From: Trichobilharzia szidati
Taxonomy: Eukaryota > Platyhelminthes > Trematoda > Strigeidida > Schistosomatidae
Direction of reading: 5' to 3'
Assembly (NCBI GenBank): GCA_944472155.2
Contig: OX235271.1
Span: forward strand, 83,589,256 to 83,653,255
DNA: 64,000 bases
How positions within the stretch are numbered: position 1 is the stretch's first letter; every line of letters begins with the position of its first letter. Under the pieces are notes generated by a model, which saw only the letters and a program-made list of their open reading frames with translations, did no database searches and was not told the origin of the DNA. Positions 53,996-64,000 of the stretch are shown here, one piece after another. The position numbers were made by a program, and so were the translations under genes.

Positions 53996-55220
53996 AATCC
54001 CGGAAAGACGCTATAGTCAGTTTCAAGGTCATGATAGGTTCCTGCGTCTGCTGGTTATATGTTTTCGTGAATTCGTTTTCCATTGAAATTTAAAGGCTTT
54101 TTTGGATGTTTTACTTGTTTTGAAGTATGTAGGTCAGCTATTGTCACTGGTTGCTACTATGAAGTTTATTTTTAGCCTGCAGTTTCCAGTTTTTATGTTG
54201 GTAGTTAAGGATTATGACAAATCTGCAATTATTGAGCCAATTCACGTATACTATGTCAATATAGTAACATTCCTCAGTAAGTAAACTCCCTAACTGTTCT
54301 GCCTTTGTTGGATAAAACGGTGGCAGAACAGTTACGGATTATTTGTTTAAACTGCAACTGTGCGCTGGTTTATCAGCATGACTGGCACCAATTCAGCACC
54401 TTGCTCTTCTTCTACGCATTTTCAGAAGTAGCTTATCAGCCTTACTGCAGCCATTCTAGTCTAGGTTCTGCTCCTCCCAAGCTTACCATAATGCTGAATT
54501 AAATCTCACTAATTCTGAAATAATTCTAACGTTCTGTAGTAAGTAAATTCTGAATCTGTTCTTAAATAGATTCTTTAATGGCACAGTCTAGAACTCAGTT
54601 GTGGTTTTCAGCATGACTGACACTGATTCAACACCATGTTCTTTTTCTAGACATTTTCAGGAGTAGATCAGAACCTACTGGTTTTGCTTATCAGCTTTAT
54701 TTAAACCCTTTCAGCTCATTTTCAGCACGGACTAGCCTTACTTCAGAACAAAGAGACTTAATTTAGCACATAGTGGAAATTTTTTGAGCTTAAATTTGGA
54801 AATTATATTTGGAAACTATAGTATAATGTCACTGAAAATCCGTCAAGTTAGGTCCACTGGTAGCATCCTGTAAATAAGCAAATTAAAATATTAGTTGATG
54901 AAACATTGTGCTCATCACATTCTCAGCATTTACATTTAGAAAAGTTTGCTTACATAACTGCCACTGTTATATCCCCTGCTATCTTTTCCATTTGCCTAGA
55001 AATAAAAACAATGATGTGATTACTACATGTTTTCTTAACGTTAACCTATAAAACGAAGCGGGCGTTTAACAATATTACCTGAATTCCTTTCTTCAGGTTA
55101 CGCCTTTGGACACTATCTTTCAAATTATGAAAGTACGATTTCGTGGCCTAATCCATTATGTCACCAACCTCTCTAGATGTCATCAGTTGGTCGCTACAGA
55201 AATAAGTACTTCACTGATGA
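53996..55220. other. Non-coding, diverged tandem repeat (possible CACTA subterminal region)
   Basis: Two diverged units of about 250 bases (about 54,270-54,520 and 54,535-54,720) share CAGTAAGTAAACTC/TAGTAAGTAAATTC, CAGCATGACTGGCAC/CAGCATGACTGACAC and CTTATCAGC(C/T)TTA segments in order. No ORF. They lie next to the CACTA-type transposase remnant and could be its subterminal region; that link is a guess. Confidence 0.5.
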
Positions 55221-55223
55221 ACC

Positions 55224-55913
55224 TTACATCTCGTGACTGAATTTCGAACATCTGAATATCCCTAAATTCCTTGATTTAAATGGTGTAGTAAAATCATCAC
55301 TAAAATCACAGTGGGGTCGAAAGGGTATTCTATCTTCACTTTCCATTTCAACCATATTCCCCGGTTTACCTGAGGCCAAGATTACATTGTCCGGAGAATA
55401 AGAAGTAAATATGGCGTTCAGATAAGTTAAATATCCTTTGCTAAACTTAACACTCTTAATACTAGCTTCTTTAGGTACATGCTTGACACCAGTACTTTTC
55501 ATTAAGTACACGTGCTCAACATAACGCTGAGCTGCCTGCTTAGCCACAGCAAATCCACAGTGCACGGACTGTCTGATCATGCGCATATAGGATTCAAAGG
55601 GAAATGCACTAAATCCTTCTAATGGCCCACGCAGCTCGACGTCATCCACCATGTGTTTCAGCGAATGAATATTGTAAACAATATGTTCATCTCCGAAACA
55701 GTTCTCATATTGCAGTAAGGAATTACTCAAATCTGTCCGAGCAGGATCTAAAAACAATCGGCTGTATTTGGTACTCGAAAGTAAGTATACTGCCAGGGAA
55801 AATTTCCTATAATTATAGTACAGGGGGGAGGCAGAATGTTCCTGAGTAGGCGAGACCCAAATATAGTAGCTTTTTAGAAGGGCCAGGGTTATTTCAGTAC
55901 ATACTGGGTTCAT
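55224..55913 (-). pseudogene. CACTA-type transposase-associated domain (DUF4218-like), partial
   Basis: A 229-codon stretch contains FGDEHIVYNIHSLKHMVDDV, then ELRGPLEGFSAFPFESYMRM and a helix rich in A/Q/R. The pattern NxHxLxHLxDDV...GPLxxFSAFPFExYMxxIxxxV is that of the C-terminal domain found with CACTA (En/Spm) transposases in plants and animals. A CACTA element has been described in S. mansoni. The catalytic DDE half is not seen upstream (55,914-56,880), so this is a fragment or a single exon. The first ATG at 55,913 may not be a real start. Confidence 0.6.
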
Positions 55914-56880
55914 TTCAAGTAGATAAAATATTCATTTACCGTAAAAAGGCATTATTGACGCGTTGGTTAGATTTTGCTGAGAACTGTTGCAAGGGTGGTC
56001 TTTTAAGCGCCCCAAGCTTACTATACTATACTATACCTCCAAAAGTGCATTCATACCTCACAAACTTATATTCCATAGGGCCAGATGGGGCTTTTTTACC
56101 TGAATCAACCCGATAGGATGTGTTGGATTCCTTTCAAAGAAATAATGAACAATTTAGTTGTTACCTTCATAAATGTATCAAAAGCTTGCTTAAGTTGCAC
56201 CCACGTATACAATACACAACTAAGCATTATTCTTTGGAATATAGCCATTACATCAGACAATATAGATGACACATTTCGTGAAGCAGAGGCCGCATGAGTA
56301 TTCTGTAACGTCATTTAATGGTTTTAACAATGACTAACGAACACGACATTATAATTTCAAGTAAATGAATAATAGTATATATTTCATTGCTCATAAACCA
56401 CTGTTGTGACCTAGTAAATTAAATTGATTTATGCTGACCTAATATGCACAAATCCCACAAGTCACTAAACTGACAACTTAAAAAAGTGGATCAGTTAATA
56501 CATACATATATCTATATGTCCTAATTAAAGACACATTATATTTTTAGAAATTGTAGCTGAATTATATTCGCCTAGTAAGCAAAAATGCATACATCCTATT
56601 TTGGACTTAAAATAAATGCATCAAAATTATTGTTAATTTATGTTCACTTTCTAGCCATTGTCATACATCTCAATGTACTTTAAATACCACCAATGCATCC
56701 AAATAGCGTGTGACTATCACACTACACTCACACCAAAAAAACTAACACGCCATTATATTATGGTAAGGTAAGCCTTAAATTAAACTGACTGTAAATTTCC
56801 GTGTCAAAATAAAAAGATTGCCGCTTAAACTTATATTATAGACCAATAGGAAGCCAGCTAGTCAACAGACAATCAAAATC
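55914..56880. other. No gene recognised
   Basis: AT-rich. Short ORFs at 56,085-56,314 on both strands overlap each other and match nothing I recognise; they could be decayed upstream transposase sequence. Confidence 0.45.
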
Positions 56881-57321
56881 TGCCTATATCGATTTTCGTA
56901 AATCCCGCCACTCGACTGCTTTAGCTCTGGTAGACTCCAAGAGGAGTGGTGCGGGGATTGGCCAAAATGTGATTTGTGGTATGCAGTGTGTTAGGACTGT
57001 GGTGCTGCCGTGAATGGAGTTTGACCTAACTCCCGTTGGTCATTCGGCGTAGTCATAAAAGCAGAATAGTAATAATAATAATAGGTTGTAGTGTACATAA
57101 TATAAGTTGAGATAAGTGAGATAATAAAGGTAACCTAAGGAAAAGATAGAGTAGTCGGTACAGTGAGAGAAGACAAAACGGGTTGTGGGGATTTAGCTTG
57201 TATGCTTGTCCCTGATCGTGTGGTTTTAAATTTTAAGAGGATAAGCCATTGAGACACAAACCATGCATTTCTGCATGATTGTACCGCTTCCGCTTAAAAG
57301 TCTCCGCAGATGGCGCTGCAG

Positions 57322-59055
57322 TCATGGCCGCCGGTAAAGCGTTCCAGAGACGGCAAACTCGAAATGTGAACGCACTCGAGTCTTTGGTCTCTGGTATGCT
57401 ATCCTTAGCGGGTTACCTCGTGGGTGCCTATAATCACTTAATGGCAGGATGCTTTTATTTGGGTGGGTCTGGTCACTTAAGATCTTATAGACGGTGATGA
57501 GGTCTCCCCTGTGACTACGGTAACTAAGTGTGAAAAGACTTAATTCCTTCAGTCTTTCCTCGTATGATATGTTGCGGAGGCCGATCACCCATTTTGTCGC
57601 TCGTCTCTGGACACTTTCTAGAATTTTAGCATCCCTTTTGAGGAGCAGAGGAGCAATGATACTATGTACCTCAAGGTGTAGCCTCATGTATGTCTTATAC
57701 AACCTAAAGAATAGTTCGGGAGTAAGAGCTCCCAGCTGCCTATGCATAAAGTGTAAAGTTCCGTAGGCTTTGGCGACGTCCCTCGTGTAATTTACACTGG
57801 TGTCTAGCTTTTCTGTGAAAATAAGACCTATGTCGCGTTCTGATGGCACACAACTCAAGTTCTGGCCACCAAGGGTGTAACTTACACTCTAGGACCTGCC
57901 GGAATGAAGTTGCACCACTCTGCACTTCTCTAGGTTGAAAGGCATTCCGTTAGCCAGAGCCTAGTCTCCCTGAGTTTGCAGGTCAGCCTGCAATCTGTCG
58001 GAGTCTTCCGATGAGTTTATTGCTCTCCGAATGTTTACGTCGTCAGTGTAAAGAAGCGAAGAGCAGCTCAGTTGAAAGGGCAGGTCGTTGATAAGTATCA
58101 AAAACATCAATGGCCCTAAGATAAAACCCCTGATGCCGAGGTGTGCGAGGATGATCGGATGCGGTTGACTTTGGTGCAGAATTCTCTTTCGCCTAAGTAA
58201 TCTTTCAGCCATTCGAGAAGTGCTCCAGAAACAATCGCCTTGCTTATTTTGTGAAGGAGCAGACCATGGTGAACTGTGTCGAATGCTTTCGCAAAGTCGA
58301 GAAAGATAACATGAACTGGTACCTTTACGTCCCAGGATGGTGTCCAATCGTTCCAAGCTAGTAGAAGATTCGTCACACAGGATCTTCGCCTCCTGAAACC
58401 GTGCTTAGCTTCATGGAGTAGGTTAGTCCCGTCGAAGTATTTTCTCATGTGATCGTCAATGACACTTTCCAATATCTTCGATATCACTGGAAGTAGCGCA
58501 ACTGATCTGTAACTAGTCGCATTCCGCCGGTCACCACCCTTGAAGATAGGGGTTAGGATGGCTCGTTTCCATTCACATGCAAGTTTCCATACATCAAAGG
58601 AGTGTTGAAACAGATCACTTAGGGGTTGTCAGAGACTTTCTGAACACTGCTTCAGGACGGATGGTCTGATGTCATCACAACCTGAAGACTTTCCCGAAGC
58701 CAACTTTTCCAATTTTACGAGTACCATAGCCGGAGTAATTTGAAATGTACCCAGCAGGTTTTCGCACGTTGGTTTTGCATTGTAATCTTGATGCCTTATG
58801 GGGGGAAAAATCCTCGTTATTATTCAGTTGCCTGTGAAAGGCTAGACTGAATGTCTCTGCCATTTCAAGACTAGTAAGAGAATTCCCATCAGAACCCACT
58901 AGATTGCAAGCTCCCTGATCGATCGGTTTTCTTTCAGACACAAACCTGTATAGGCTTTTGGGATTCACGAGAAGCTTATTGGCGAGGTTTCCCTGAAATG
59001 TCCTTCTATCACTCCGGACTCGAATGTTACATCGATTTTTGAGTCCAAGGTACAC
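57322..59055 (-). pseudogene. CR1-2 ORF2, reverse transcriptase domain
   Basis: Split across frames: KSLYRFVSERKPIDQGACNL (59,055-58,675), SKILESVIDDHMRKYF, HGFRRRRSCVTNLL and IFLDFAKAFDTVHHGLLLHK (58,487-58,116), SLLYTDDVNI (58,080-58,000; YTDD at the active site), then VPSERDIGLIFTEKLDTSVN and GLRNISYEERLKELSLFTLS (57,858-57,322). Several frame breaks. Confidence 0.85.
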
Positions 59056-59199
59056 TTCATGTTCGGGTTGACTCTTCGATACTCGCCACGCAAACCAGGC
59101 TTTTCGCTTCGCCTGCAGAAGGCGTTGTGTCCCCCTTTTTAGCCATGAACGTTGCTTCCTAGCTTTAGGTGTGACTAAAGGAACAGTGTCTGAGACCGC

Positions 59200-60048
59200 C
59201 TAGTGAATGATCTCCTTTACCAATCCACAGTGTTCTTCTACTGTTAGCTCTGTCCATTGTTTAGGCCAATTTGCTTCAGACAAAAGTCTTCGCATTTCGG
59301 TGTTATCGGCTTTGTCATAACACAGATAGGGCTGTGTATTGTCACACTGTAAGCGCTCGCGGAGGATTATGTCGAATACTATGACCGCGTGGTCACTACT
59401 ACCTATGAGAGTCGTGATCTGAACGTTTTCCACTAGTAGCTGGTCACTAGTGAGCATATAATCCAGTCTAGAAGACTTCCCATATGGGCCCCATCTAGTA
59501 TCCATCCTGACATTTTCAGTGAATCCAGCCTTCCTGATGGTATGAAGCAGATTTCGATCAAATCTATCATGGGCGTTTCCCGACATCAAGTTAACAGATG
59601 GGGTATTGAAGTTGCCAGTTATGACAATCTGGTCATAACCCACGTCTTGTGTCGCTGAAATTGTATTTAGCAGTACCTGGTTGTGGTCTGCTCCACATGA
59701 AGGTGATCTATAAATGCTGCCCACTAGATATTTGCAGTACCCAATGGTGAAATGGCACCACATGGAGTCAAGGAGCTCAGTGAGGGGAAGGTCCATCGCG
59801 TGAACACATCTGAGCTGTTTGTCGACGTATATGGCGACTCCACCTCCTTCTTTCAGGTCCCTATCTCGCCTGACTAGGACCGTATCATTTATACTGACTT
59901 CGCTGTCTGCCACCGTAGGGGTTAGCCAGGTTTCCGTCAGTATTATGATTTTGGAATTCAGCTGTGATTGTAGGTGTCTAAGTTCAGCTATTTTGCCTCT
60001 CAGCCCTCTCACATTACTGAACAGGTAACTGGTAGTCAGTCTCACCAC
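59200..60048 (-). pseudogene. CR1-2 ORF2, AP endonuclease domain
   Basis: LFSNVRGLRGKIAELRHL, IIILTETWL, RRDRDLKEGGGVAIYV, GSIYRSP, ITGNFNTPS (Asp of the usual GDFN replaced by N), RLDYMLTS and SSDHAVIVFDI. The frame is lost soon after at 59,200 (AVSDTVPLV...). Confidence 0.82.
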
Positions 60049-60098
60049 GTCCTCGTATTGGGGGGTGGTTGGCTTGATGTGTACTGTCCGTTGAGGAG

Positions 60099-60971
60099 TT
60101 ATCCTATGAACTGGTTGGCCGATTCCTCAGGAACCGGCCTGCTGGCGTTTTTTTCTTCTGGTTCAATCGGAGCACTTGGATGATACTGTCTATCATCGTC
60201 CGTGCTGCACCGCTGTAGTGTGACTAAGGGTTGAGGATTTTCTTTGACAACGCTTTGTTCTCTCCTTTGGGTACGAGGCCGGCTCTCGCAGCAGCGAGTG
60301 TGTCTGCTGACCTTGTCCTTAGTCTCGTACCATCTCTGGAGAGCAGTAGTCGACTGCTCTCGGGAGCTGAACCTGACAGCTAACAAACGTGGCGTGTTAA
60401 TTGACATAAGGTGAGTGGGTCGAGGCAGTCTATAAATAGAGATAGCCCCTGAACTTCCCAGAGCCATCTGGGATGCCAACCATCTCCATTGTTGTACATC
60501 GTGACAGTGCTTCTCGCAAGCGTTCCCCGTAACCAGTTCGGGAATGCCGTGAACAACCATGGAGGCAGAAGAAATAAGCTCTGGCGACTCCCTCGCCATC
60601 TGTCTTTCCTTCCATGGCCTGTCTGGCCTAACACGTATGTTGCAGGCCCTCCCTATAGAAAGGACTTGAGAAGTCAGTAAAACTTGTTCGACATCCTCGG
60701 TAGAGCCCAGTGTTACCCTCAGTGGGGATGGTTTTCCTTGAGGTGCAGCAGTGCCCCTATACAATCTGCATAGTTTTACTGGTTGGATGTCCAGACCCAG
60801 TGTGCTACACAAGCTGGACCACTGTTCCTGATCAAACAGGGCCCTATTTTCCATCAGACTACTACTACAGTCTGGTACATTAAAGAGGATTACACAGTTT
60901 GGTCTACTAACCGTGGACTTAGGTTCTGTCCTCGCACATTTGTCATCCTCTTTAAGACCGTTTTGTTTCAT
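60099..60971 (-). pseudogene. CR1-2 ORF1, C-terminal part
   Basis: 290 codons open, including CVILFNVPDCSSSLMENRAL ... VKLCRLYRG ... KPSPLRVTLGSTEDVEQVLL, an RRM-like pattern common in CR1 ORF1, then a Ser/Pro/Arg-rich tail. It sits 50 bases before ORF2. Confidence 0.72.
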
Positions 60972-61189
60972 CCTGTGCGACTGGATATTATTGTGTATGT
61001 CAGTACCGTGGCCACTATTACTGGCAGACGAAAAGGGTCTTTTTCCAGCGACAGATACAGATACCCATGGTGCTTCAGCCTCTGTGTCTGGAGCGGTTAT
61101 GGAAACAGCTGCAAGTTTAACCGGTATGGATTTTGGTATCCCCGATTTAAGTGCAATTGTGCTATTTTCCTAGTTGGTGGGAGTAGAAC

Positions 61190-61807
61190 GTTTCACGTTT
61201 TTTCCTGATACTTCTACGTCATCTTTAGCTTTCAAAGAACTACACGAAGCTGCATCAGGAAGGCAACTTGGGCATATGTACCAAAACCATGGGCATGGGT
61301 TCTTACGTAAAAAATCATAATATACTTTTGGTACTCCGGTGTCGCATCTACAATGTACCCATTGCTTGCAAAAGTTGCATTCGAAGGCAAAGTCTGCTTA
61401 TTCGACAACAGAATCGCAGACCTTGGAATCGTCCGCCTTCTTGGGGAAAGTTTTTTCGTCTTGCGACGTCGTGAACGTTTCTTTTTGGCCTTCCTGTTTG
61501 TTTCATGGCCTACTATGGAGATGGGGGTTATACAATTGTCACTTAGTGCAGATTTACCACTCAGCTCTATTAACCTAGTCATGTTAACAGGGATGGAGCC
61601 ACATACACTTGGTTGACTTTGCACAGTTTCACTGTAGGACTGTGGCGACATGGGCAATCTGTCCGAACAGGGAATATTTGCCCTGGTCTTCAAGACCGGT
61701 ATGCGAGAGTCCATCACCTTCACCTGTTTGTCTAATTTGGCTGAATCCCTGGTGACTACGGAGTACGGTGTCCCATTACTTATCTTAGGGTGAGAATCTA
61801 TCGTCAT
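61190..61807 (-). pseudogene. CR1-2 ORF1, N-terminal part with PHD-like zinc finger
   Basis: The open stretch 61,807-61,232 starts MTIDSHPKISNGTPYSVV and has a basic run RKAKKKRSRRRKTKK. After a frame change near 61,400 the sequence reads FECNFCKQWVHCRCDTG ... KNPCPWFWYICPSC, with the C-x2-C...H-C-x-C...C-x2-C order of a PHD finger. ORF1 proteins bind the element RNA. The frame change makes it a pseudogene unless the sequence is in error. Confidence 0.75.
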
Positions 61808-61975
61808 GTTACTCCTAAATTAATACCGATGATTAAAAAATTAGAGACAGTGAGGTTATTTTGTCCAATAGATTGACAGCAAAAGACAACAGAAAGCACA
61901 GAACAGAAAGACAAAGTATATAAGCAAAAGCTTTTGACTTTACCTGTAACTTTCGCGTTATTCGGCTCCACAACA

Positions 61976-62262
61976 GTTGTCCATGTTGACTGCAGAATTG
62001 AACACCTCTGACACCAATTTGTAACAGGAGATAACGCACAGTCACAGACAGAGAAGGAAGGACGCAGAGTGCCGTGAAAGATGTATATTGTGATTAAGTA
62101 AGGTTAAAAGTGTGCGGGTACAAGTTAATTAATTATCCGTTAGAACAAGCCTGGTCAAACGCTCCTCTTCTTGCTCCAACGAGTTTATACTGGCATTCGT
62201 TTCTGCAAAAGAAGAAAAGAAAACTTATTTAGTGGTATTATACTAGTTTTTGTCCCATTACA
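61976..62262 (-). mobile_element. Gypsy II 5' LTR and leader, truncated by CR1-2
   Basis: The LTR is 62,020-62,262 (243 bases, TG...CA). Reading leftwards (minus strand), ATTGGTGTCAGAGGTG (primer site), the leader and ATGGACAACTGTT match the same segment of the copy at 39,075-39,124. The match then switches abruptly to CR1-2 sequence at about 61,975. Confidence 0.85.
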
Positions 62263-62430
62263 TTACTTTAGAATAACGCATTCGTTTGAATGTTCCTTTG
62301 GTATTCAGTGTTTCCAATATCCAATACTCTGATTACGAGCTAGTATAAACCAATTTGATTTCTTTTTGCTCCCCTCTTGATTGTGAGGTATAGGTTCCAG
62401 ATCTGCGGTAAACTTCTGCGTAGCTCGTCG
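62263..62430. repeat. Duplicated flank, copy 2
   Basis: Nearly identical to 53,833-53,995 up to CCAGATCTG, then similar for about 25 more bases, before CR1 3' UTR sequence starts. Confidence 0.9.
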
Positions 62431-62434
62431 CGTC

Positions 62435-64000
62435 ACTCGACTGTCGTAGCTTTGGATGACTCGAAAAGGAGTGGTGCTGGGATTAATTATATGTGGTTTG
62501 TAGTATGAGGTGTGTTAAGACTGTTACTACTGTGAATGGAGTTGATCCTTTCGTCATTTAGTCTCCCGGTATCATTGTCAAAAGGAAAGAGATAATAATA
62601 TATATATATGTATATACATAATTAGCGGTTATTCAGACTAACAGACAGAAAAAGAAATAAGAAAACGTAAAAACAGTCTGCTAATTAAATTTGAAGAATA
62701 ATATGAATAATATATATGCATTTATATCGGCAGTTATGATAATAATAAGTGTAGTTACAGTTTTTAGGAGAGTAAGACGACAGAGTATGTAATGAAGTAA
62801 AACGACGAACTTAGTTGTCTACCCCTGAATGGTGTATTGGATTTTAAGGGGATAGGCCATTTGGACACATTCCTTGTGTCACTGCACGATTGTCCAGCCT
62901 TCGCTTAAGGGCGTCTACAGACGGTGCCATAGTTACATCTGCCGGTAAGGAACTCCAGGGACGGCAAACCCGCGGTGAAAAGAAGTGGGAGCTCACCCGA
63001 GTCCTTGCCCTCTCATGAGCTATCCTTCTGTATTTCCACAAGGGAGCCTATACCTACTCGATGGCAGAACACCTCTGTTTGGGTGATTCTGGTCATTTGT
63101 TATTTTGTAGGCGGTAATTAAATCCCCCCTAAGACGACGGTAGCTAAGCGTGAATAGGTCAAATTTCTTCAGCCTTTCATCATATGGTTTGTTTTGGAGA
63201 CCAACCACTCCTTTTGTTGCCCATCATTTGACTCTTTCTAAGAGGTTAGCGTCTCTTCTAAGCTTTGGGGGTGCAATAATATTATGCATTTCAAGGTGTG
63301 GTCTGACGTATGTTTTGTACAACCTTAGAAGTGAGTGAGTGCATCTAACTGTATGTGTAAAGTGCATGACCCCATATGCCCTCGCTACGTCCCCATGTAA
63401 TTTACCCTTGTATCCATTTTCTCAGTCAGAACTAGACCTAAGTCGCGTTCCGACGTTGTGCAGGACAAGCTTTCATTGCACAGGGTGTAACTTGCATTCT
63501 GCAGTCTACAGGTGCGTAACTTCACTACTTTTCACTCTTTCAGGTTGAAAGTCTTGCCACTGGCCACCTTCCAGTCTTCCAGAAGGTTTAGATCTCCCTG
63601 CAGCTTATCTGAGTCCTCCGGGCACTTTACCACCCTCCATATCTTAACGTCGTCAAAGTATGGAAGAGTCGGGCAGCTTAGACGGCATGGTGGGTCATTG
63701 ATAAAAATCAAAAACATCAGTGGTCCTAGGATAGAACCCTGCGACACTCCTGATGACTTACCGTGCCAAGATGATCAGACTCGACTGACCTCAGTGCATA
63801 ATTGCCCTTCAGCTAGGTAGTCCCTTAACCATGACAGAGGTGGCTTACCTATACCTGCCTGGCTTATTATGTGTAGGAGAAGGTCATGGTGAAGGGTGTC
63901 AAATGCCTTCTCAAAATCCAGGAAGATCACATGGACTCGAGCATTTATTTCCCACCATGATGTCCAATCGTTCCAAGCTGTTAGTAGGTTTACTACACAG
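62435..64000 (-). pseudogene. CR1-like LINE 3' half (CR1-3), runs off the window
   Basis: The 3' UTR is followed (leftwards in sense) by SHFFSPRVCRPWSSLPADVT, GLQNKPYDERLKKFDLFTLS, SQGSILGPLMFLIFINDPPC and a YFDD-type active-site remnant (PYFDDVKIW). It is closely related to CR1-2 but a separate copy. Frame breaks at about 63,020, 63,210 and 63,530. The rest of RT lies beyond 64,000. Confidence 0.85.
62598..62622. repeat. (AT)n microsatellite
   Basis: Short AT-repeat run inside the CR1-3 3' UTR region. Confidence 0.8.

Larger units (their letters stand above)
56885..61975 (-). mobile_element. CR1-like LINE, nearly full length, decayed (CR1-2)
   Basis: From high to low: 5' region, ORF1 with a PHD-like finger, ORF1 C-part, AP endonuclease, RT and 3' UTR. 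The 3' UTR (56,885-57,250) matches that of a second copy from 62,435. Multiple frameshifts. The 5' end joins the gypsy II leader at about 61,975. Confidence 0.85.

Noticed and set aside
55622..56314. Plus-strand ORFs opposite the CACTA-type fragment
   Set aside because: Antisense or of background length, no recognisable motif.
1..64000. CRISPR arrays, operons, riboswitches, bacterial-type promoters
   Set aside because: None seen. Introns, SINEs and LINEs show eukaryotic nuclear DNA, so prokaryotic features are not expected.

Overview
The window is eukaryotic and AT-rich. One intron-rich host gene sits in a dense, nested field of retroelements. The repeat content points to a blood fluke (genus Schistosoma or a close relative): RTE- and CR1-type LINEs, Penelope-like elements, gypsy LTR elements with an atypical Cys-His box, and tRNA-derived SINEs of which one family carries a hammerhead-like core as in the schistosome Sm-alpha repeat. 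The genus call is inference from repeat types; no species is claimed.

1-7,650: no host gene seen. This part holds Penelope-like (PLE) remnants, SINEs of several families, fold-back repeats and microsatellites.

7,655-33,011, minus strand: DNA ligase IV (LIG4), the ligase of non-homologous end joining. It can be read as 12 coding exons giving about 1,117 residues, with all ligase motifs (K292 in motif I through motif VI), both BRCT repeats and a normal stop. Every exon length is a multiple of three, so all 11 introns are phase 0. The introns carry RTE, PLE and SINE debris, mostly in the same orientation as the gene.

33,012-36,601: gene 5' flank, a PLE GIY-YIG remnant interrupted by a SINE with clean target-site duplications, a 180-bp inverted repeat, a miniature inverted-LTR gypsy remnant, and a 59-bp-arm hairpin.

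36,608-53,832: a nested stack. An integrase-less gypsy (family II, minus) abuts a CR1-like LINE (plus). The CR1 is split by an intact RTE element (3.86 kb, 1,021-residue ORF, 12-bp target-site duplication). At the 3' end of the CR1 lies a 9.15-kb palindrome of two almost identical intact gypsy family I elements in tail-to-tail orientation.

53,833-64,000: a flank sequence that recurs at 62,263, a CACTA-type transposase remnant, a nearly full-length but decayed CR1-like element (minus) with a PHD-like finger in ORF1, a gypsy II LTR with its leader, and a further CR1-like copy running off the window end.

Only four ORFs look intact: the spliced LIG4 gene, the RTE polyprotein and the two gypsy family I gag-pol ORFs. 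Nearly everything else is repeat relic. All family calls come from reading translated motifs by eye; no database search was run.
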